A DNA stretch of 9,999 bases from positions 1-9,999 of the forward strand of contig LKNH01000081.1 in the NCBI GenBank assembly GCA_001564135.1, given 5' to 3'. The translations under genes were made by a program, and so were the position numbers. The notes beneath the pieces are model-generated. The model had not been told where the DNA came from and ran no database searches. It saw nothing but the letters and a program-made list of their open reading frames with translations. Positions 5,728 to 9,999 of the stretch are shown here, piece by piece. Source of the DNA: Halobacteriaceae archaeon Tc-Br11_E2g27. Lineage in GTDB: Archaea; Halobacteriota; Halobacteria; Halobacteriales; Haloarculaceae. Position 1 is the first letter of the stretch. Each line of letters starts with the position of its first letter.

Positions 5728-7407
5728 ATGAGAGGTCGACTACTGACTGTTGCCCTGACCCTGCTGTTTCTTGGAATTGGACTAACAGTGGTTGTAGCGG
5801 GGGGTGCGAGCGCGACACCAGCCGCAGAGACCACAGCACCAGCGGATGGTGAGCTATCTGGAGAGTTGCCCGAGATTGATGGTGCGCTTGCATCTGAACA
5901 CGATGTTATCCAGCCGTGTGCCGCCGAGCCACCGGATGACTTCTCGGACCCGGATGGCGAAACCGATGAAGTGATTGGCTGGGTTGAAGGCTACTGGTAT
6001 AACGAGCCACTTGATTTGGCAATCGATGACGGGCTTGACGAAGATGAACTTGAAAAGCTCAGCGCACGGACGGCAGCACGGTTCGAAGCGATGCGCTGTA
6101 TCACCGTTGATGATGGGCTGCCACCGGTTGAGATTATGGACCGCGAACAGTTCCAAGAAAACCAGGAACAAGAGTTTGCTGCAGTTGGTGAGGAGGAACG
6201 ACTCTTCGATAATGCCAAGATGGCGACACTCTTGATGGTCGATACTGAGACGGATTCAATCGACGTTCGCCAGCAGGACCGCGGCGACCGAGTCGGTGGC
6301 TATTATGACTTTATCGCCAATGAAATCGTGGTCATCTCTGAGAATCCTGACTCGTTATTGATTGATGAAGAGATTCTTGCTCACGAGCTGGGTCACGCAA
6401 TCCAGGACCAGCAGTTCAACCTGAGCCAGTACGAACGGCCAACCGTGGATAAAGATAAAGGAAAACTCGGCGTGATAGAGGGTGATGTCCACCTCATCGA
6501 ACATGAATATCTCCGAGCCTGTGAAGCGGACCTCTGGGACGAACCCTGTATTACACAAGACGATGCTCCTGGTGCTGCAGGCGAACCGCCAAGCTGGGAA
6601 CTATATTTCAAAGATTTCCAGCCCTACAGCGATGGGCCAAATTTTGTTGAACACATCTACGAGAGCGGAGATGGCTGGGAAAGCGTAAATGACCTCTATG
6701 ACGAGATGCCCGACAGCGCGCTGTATACCGTCTACCCCGAAAAGTTCGGCGAGATTGAAACGGTAGATGTCGAGGTTCCCGATGAAAGTACAGATGAGTG
6801 GGAACGAATTACGATAGAAGATCAACTGACTGGTGAAGAGCTTGCAGCGGATACCATCGGCGTGAGCGGGATAACTGGTGTCTTTGCGGGACCTGACCCA
6901 CGCTCCGAGTCCGTCCTTTCGATTCAACAACTAGTCAATCAAGACCCAACAAACCCACAGAACTACGCACACGATGAAACCGAAGGCTGGCGCGGTGACT
7001 CGCTCGTCGCTTACTCAACTGATGAAGAAAACAAGGCGGCAGTCTGGCAGCTAGAGTGGGCGAGTGAAGCCGATGCCGAACCGTTTGTCGAAAGCTACGG
7101 AGAAGCACTCGAAATACACGGCGGCGAAGCTGTCGATGGTGACGGGAACATCTACGAAATCGGGACGGACACGTTCGAGATGGCCGCTGCTATCGAGCAT
7201 GAGGGTGAAACCGTTACAATCGTGACCGCCCCAACAGTTGACGACCTTGACGATGTCCATCAGGGGCTTGGAGTTGATACTGAAACCACCGACGATGCGA
7301 CCGACACTGAAGGTGATGACGCTGATGCCGACGGCGCAGGCTTTGGAGTAATCATCGCCGCAATCGCTGCACTGACCGTCGGGCTCCTTGCTCGCCGGAC
7401 AAACTGA
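5728..7407 (+). CDS. Exported HEXXH metalloprotease-like surface protein (Hvo_1808 family)
   Basis: The 559-residue protein has a Sec-type signal (M1 to about A29, ending ASA), a low-complexity linker (30-50), and an ectodomain containing ILAHELGHAIQDQQFNL (216-232). The HELGH motif gives zinc ligands H219 and H223 and catalytic E220; IEGDVHL (250-256) supplies a Glu (E251) placed as the third ligand in gluzincin-type enzymes. This pattern matches the haloarchaeal Hvo_1808-type surface proteins as I recall them. A beta-rich region follows (about 350-510), then an acidic Thr/Asp linker (510-535). The C-terminal segment GAGFGVIIAAIAALTVGLL (536-554) before ARRTN is like PGF-CTERM, but with A537 where the signature has Pro. 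It is therefore expected on the cell surface, either processed by ArtA or simply membrane-anchored. Proteolytic activity is inferred from the zinc motif; substrates are unknown. Confidence 0.8.
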   Translation: MRGRLLTVALTLLFLGIGLTVVVAGGASATPAAETTAPADGELSGELPEIDGALASEHDVIQPCAAEPPDDFSDPDGETDEVIGWVEGYWYNEPLDLAIDDGLDEDELEKLSARTAARFEAMRCITVDDGLPPVEIMDREQFQENQEQEFAAVGEEERLFDNAKMATLLMVDTETDSIDVRQQDRGDRVGGYYDFIANEIVVISENPDSLLIDEEILAHELGHAIQDQQFNLSQYERPTVDKDKGKLGVIEGDVHLIEHEYLRACEADLWDEPCITQDDAPGAAGEPPSWELYFKDFQPYSDGPNFVEHIYESGDGWESVNDLYDEMPDSALYTVYPEKFGEIETVDVEVPDESTDEWERITIEDQLTGEELAADTIGVSGITGVFAGPDPRSESVLSIQQLVNQDPTNPQNYAHDETEGWRGDSLVAYSTDEENKAAVWQLEWASEADAEPFVESYGEALEIHGGEAVDGDGNIYEIGTDTFEMAAAIEHEGETVTIVTAPTVDDLDDVHQGLGVDTETTDDATDTEGDDADADGAGFGVIIAAIAALTVGLLARRTN

Positions 7408-7408
7408 A

Positions 7409-7426
7409 AAAATCACCCGGGATTTT
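7409..7426 (+). terminator. Possible hairpin terminator after the surface protein gene
   Basis: AAAATC (7409-7414) pairs with GATTTT (7421-7426) around a 6-nt GC-rich loop, starting just after the stop codon. The stem is weak and the trailing T-run is short, so this is only a candidate. Confidence 0.25.
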
Positions 7427-7477
7427 CTCAACCCTCAGACCCGATTTCTTTAGGCAACTGCACACGTAAGCGAAAGT

Positions 7478-8221
7478 GTGTGTACGATTGCGCTCGCCTG
7501 GCAGGTCTTTGAAGGCGCCCCTGTCGTCCTGGCCGCAAACCGCGATGAGTATTTCGAACGTCCCTCTCAACCGCCCGCAGTCCGTGAGTGGGATGTAACC
7601 GCTGTCGCCCCACTCGATGTCGAAGCTGGCGGGACGTGGACCGGGTATAACGAACACGGCGTCGTCGTAACTATCACCAACCGCTGGACGGACGACAACA
7701 TCGAAGGAATGCGGTCTCGGGGGCAGCTCGTGAAAGATGCACTTGGCTGCCAGAGCGCGCTTGATGCCGCACGCCTCATCGAGCGGGAACTTGATGAGAG
7801 AGTCTACAACGGTTTTCATCTACTTGTGGCCGATGCAACGGCAGCAGTGCTTGTCATCTGGGACGGACACCGCGAGATTCAAACGCTTGAGCCAGGAACA
7901 CATCTGATTTTGAATGTTGGGGCAAACGGCGTCTTCGAACTACCGGAATCATACCGAGAGGCGGGCGAACGCCAGGTCGAAAGCGCACAGAAACTCCAGC
8001 CAGCTATTGTTCCGGAACCCGGAGAGGATGCCCACTCGTGGCTCACCCGCAGTTCGGAATTGCTCGCAGACCACGAGTACGGCGTTTGTCTTCATGGCGA
8101 GGAGTTCGGAACGAAATCGGCAACCCGGCTGTTACTCTCCGAGGATGAAGCTATCTACGAGCATGCAGAAGGACAACCGTGCTCGACCGAATTTCAGCCC
8201 GTTGATGCCAATATCCGATAA
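7478..8221 (+). CDS. NRDE/TANGO2-family protein
   Basis: The 247-residue protein starts MCTIALAW and has NRDEYFERP (21-29), GGTWTGYNEHG (51-61), TNRW (67-70) and SRGQL (80-84). This is the order of motifs in the NRDE (TANGO2) family. C2 is in the position of an Ntn-hydrolase-type nucleophile, exposed once the initiator Met is removed. The family's biochemical role is unsettled; links to haem and lipid or CoA handling have been proposed in eukaryotes. It looks cytoplasmic, with no signal or membrane helix. The start is GTG at 7478, chosen because it puts Cys at residue 2 and because no in-frame ATG gives a complete N-terminus. A T-rich element (about 7444-7453) lies at the distance expected for leaderless transcription. 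It converges on pstB with 26 bp between stops. Confidence 0.85.
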   Translation: MCTIALAWQVFEGAPVVLAANRDEYFERPSQPPAVREWDVTAVAPLDVEAGGTWTGYNEHGVVVTITNRWTDDNIEGMRSRGQLVKDALGCQSALDAARLIERELDERVYNGFHLLVADATAAVLVIWDGHREIQTLEPGTHLILNVGANGVFELPESYREAGERQVESAQKLQPAIVPEPGEDAHSWLTRSSELLADHEYGVCLHGEEFGTKSATRLLLSEDEAIYEHAEGQPCSTEFQPVDANIR

Positions 8222-8247
8222 CACGTCGAATTGGGAGAAGACCACTG

Positions 8248-9066
8248 CTATCCAAACTTTCCGGTGATGTAATCTTCGACGCGTTGACTTTCGGGGTTCT
8301 CGAAGATTTTGTCGGTATCGTTGAACTCGACGAGTTCGCCACCAGTAAGAAAGACGGCCGTTTTATCCGAAATCCGTGCTGCCTGTTGCATGTTGTGGGT
8401 AACGATGACGACCGTAAACTCCTCCGCTAACTCTTCGATGAGGTCTTCAATTTTGGAGGTCGCCACGGGGTCAAGCGCTGACGCCGGTTCGTCCATCAGA
8501 ATTACCTCCGGGTCAGGGGCGATTGCGCGAGCGATACAGAGTCGTTGTTGTTGTCCACCGGAGAGGTCAAGCCCCGATGAATCGAGTTGGTCTTTCACCT
8601 CGTCCCAGAGTGCCGCTCGTCGCAGCGCGTCCTCGACTTTCTGGTCCATATTCTCTTCTTTCCCCTGGACTCGAAGTCCATAAGCAACGTTATCGTAGAT
8701 GCTTTTTGGGAACGGATTGGGTTCCTGAAAGACCATGCCGATGGCTCGGCGAAGCGCAACAGGGTCGACATCGTCGTCGTAGATATTTTTCCCCTCAAAT
8801 CGGATTGTCCCCTCGACTCGGCAGGTGTCGATGAGGTCGTTCATCCGGTTAATCGAACGGAGGAACGTCGATTTCCCACAGCCAGATGGACCAATCAACG
8901 CAGTCACCTGCGTTTCTGGGATATCCATATCGATACCTTGCAAAGCCTGGTCGTCCCCGTAGAAGACATCGAGGTCACGGGATTCGATGATGGTACGGTC
9001 GGTTCGTCCAGTCTGGTTGTCAGGGCGGTCGGTCGTGGTTTCGGATTGTGTCTGTTCGAGACTCAT
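8248..9066 (-). CDS. pstB: Phosphate ABC transporter ATP-binding protein PstB
   Basis: The 272-residue ABC ATPase drives high-affinity phosphate import by the PstSCAB complex on the inner face of the membrane. Visible motifs are Walker A GPSGCGKST (59-67), Q-loop Q114 in VFQEPNPFPKSIYDNVAYG (112-130), which is characteristic of PstB, signature LSGGQQQR (168-175), Walker B VILMDEP with E193, D-loop SALD (196-199) and H-loop H224. The first 25 residues are a hydrophilic haloarchaeal extension. It begins 2 bp after the pstA stop, so it is the last gene of the operon visible here. No phoU follows; the next gene is convergent. Confidence 0.97.
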   Translation of the reverse strand: MSLEQTQSETTTDRPDNQTGRTDRTIIESRDLDVFYGDDQALQGIDMDIPETQVTALIGPSGCGKSTFLRSINRMNDLIDTCRVEGTIRFEGKNIYDDDVDPVALRRAIGMVFQEPNPFPKSIYDNVAYGLRVQGKEENMDQKVEDALRRAALWDEVKDQLDSSGLDLSGGQQQRLCIARAIAPDPEVILMDEPASALDPVATSKIEDLIEELAEEFTVVIVTHNMQQAARISDKTAVFLTGGELVEFNDTDKIFENPESQRVEDYITGKFG

Positions 9067-9068
9067 GA

Positions 9069-9965
9069 TTACTCGTATCGGTTACGGATGTAGATTGCAG
9101 TCAGGTTCATCAACAGGAGGACGGCAAGCAAAACGACGCTGCCCGCAGCGGCGATATGCTGGAACTCCGGTTGCGGCTGTGAAGCCCACTCGAAGATTTG
9201 CATCGGCATTGCCGCGAACGGGTCAAACAGCGACCCCGGCGGGACAAACATCGTTGTCGCTGCACCAACCATCAGAATTGGTGCGGTCTCTCCGATAGCC
9301 CGGGACAGCGAGAGGATTGTTCCGGTCATAATTCCCGGAATCGCCGCCGGCAAGACGATATCGCGGGTGACCTCCCATTTGGTTGCGCCGACGCCATATG
9401 CCGCCCGACGGCGCGAATCAGGGACGGCACGGATTGCCTCCTGTGAGGAGACAATAACAATCGGTAAAATGAGCAGCGTCAGCGTCAGCGCACCGGCAAG
9501 CAACACCGACCCCATTCCAGCAGCCTGTACGAACAGGGCCAGCCCAAGCAGTCCGTAGACAATCGAGGGAACGCCCGCCAAATTCGAGATGTTCGCTTCG
9601 ATAAATCGGGTGGTTCGATTGTCAGGCGCGTACTCTTCAAGATAGATAGCTGCACCGACACCGAGGAAGATGGTGAAAATGGCAGTCAGGGCAATCAGGA
9701 AAATCGATCCAACAAGCGCTGGATAGATGCCAGCGCCACGGCCCCCGACGTAGTTCTCTGGGAACCAGGATGGCGGATGCGTCAGGAACGTCCAGCTCAA
9801 CCACCCCCAGGATTCAATAATCAAATCAATGATTAACAACGCCAGTGCAGCGACCCCGAACAGCGTTGAGGCGAAACAGAGCGCGACAAAGAGACGTCCA
9901 TATCGCCGTTTCTTTGCAAGCCCACTGTCCGATGTGAAGCCACTGAACTTGTCTTCTGCAGCCAT
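9069..9965 (-). CDS. pstA: Phosphate ABC transporter permease PstA
   Basis: The 298-residue membrane protein is one of the two permeases forming the phosphate channel with PstC. Hydrophobic segments lie at about 25-50, 80-108, 128-148, 155-175, 207-225 and 272-293, matching the expected six helices. The cytoplasmic EAA loop that docks PstB is seen as EAIRAVPDSRRRAAYGVGAT (176-195), followed by VTRDIVLPAAIPGI (199-212). RAIGETAPILMVG (222-234) is a typical PstA/PstC segment. Its ATG overlaps the preceding pstC stop by one base (TGATG), and pstB follows after 2 bp, so the genes are co-transcribed. Operon control, presumably phosphate-responsive, lies upstream and outside the window. Confidence 0.97.
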   Translation of the reverse strand: MAAEDKFSGFTSDSGLAKKRRYGRLFVALCFASTLFGVAALALLIIDLIIESWGWLSWTFLTHPPSWFPENYVGGRGAGIYPALVGSIFLIALTAIFTIFLGVGAAIYLEEYAPDNRTTRFIEANISNLAGVPSIVYGLLGLALFVQAAGMGSVLLAGALTLTLLILPIVIVSSQEAIRAVPDSRRRAAYGVGATKWEVTRDIVLPAAIPGIMTGTILSLSRAIGETAPILMVGAATTMFVPPGSLFDPFAAMPMQIFEWASQPQPEFQHIAAAGSVVLLAVLLLMNLTAIYIRNRYE

Positions 9966-9999
9966 CAGTTCAGCACCCCGTTGTTCCGGTTCATCAGTC
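9965..9999 (-). CDS. pstC: PstC C-terminal end (partial, runs off the window)
   Basis: Only the last codons are present. In the frame ending in the TGA at 9965-9967 the visible residues are MNRNNGVLN, a basic/polar tail as expected after the last helix of a permease. The stop overlaps the pstA start by one base. Identity is inferred from the pst gene order, not from sequence similarity. Confidence 0.6.
   Translation of the reverse strand, partial: LMNRNNGVLN

Overview
This window looks like chromosomal DNA of a haloarchaeon. The predicted proteins are very acidic and rich in Asp and Glu. There is a twin-arginine lipoprotein, a surface protein ending in a PGF-CTERM-like segment, and a tRNA without an encoded CCA. 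Several genes have A/T-rich TATA-like boxes 25-35 nt upstream of the start codon and almost no leader. I cannot name the genus from the sequence.

Region 1 (1-3111) is a probable small genomic island at a tRNA-Thr(GGT) gene. The intact tRNA lies at 3069-3140 on the minus strand. Its 3' half plus 44 bp of downstream flank (3025-3111) is repeated without mismatch at 1-87, which is the usual footprint of integration into a tRNA 3' half. Between the copies are a Tat-exported lipoprotein with a GH99/WbsX-like glycosidase domain (372-1883) and an AbrB/MazE-MazF toxin-antitoxin pair (2115-2741). No integrase is visible. A third, degraded tRNA 3'-end remnant at 2945-2964 and an inverted fragment at 3023-3032 suggest repeated use of the site.

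Region 2 (3069-4638) holds the tRNA, a conserved haloarchaeal protein of unknown role on the minus strand (3184-3897), and a divergent crotonase-family gene (3958-4638). Their 60-bp gap contains a short palindrome placed almost equally from both start codons.

Region 3 (4668-8221) holds a TraB/GumN-like protein (minus), a divergent exported HEXXH metalloprotease-like surface protein (5728-7407), and a TANGO2/NRDE-family protein starting at GTG (7478-8221).

Region 4 (8248-9999) is the distal part of a phosphate-uptake operon on the minus strand, read pstC (last codons only), pstA, pstB. The genes are 1-2 nt apart or overlapping. No phoU follows pstB; a convergent gene ends 26 bp away. Regions 2-4 look like ordinary core chromosome, and the clearest accessory signal is the island in region 1.
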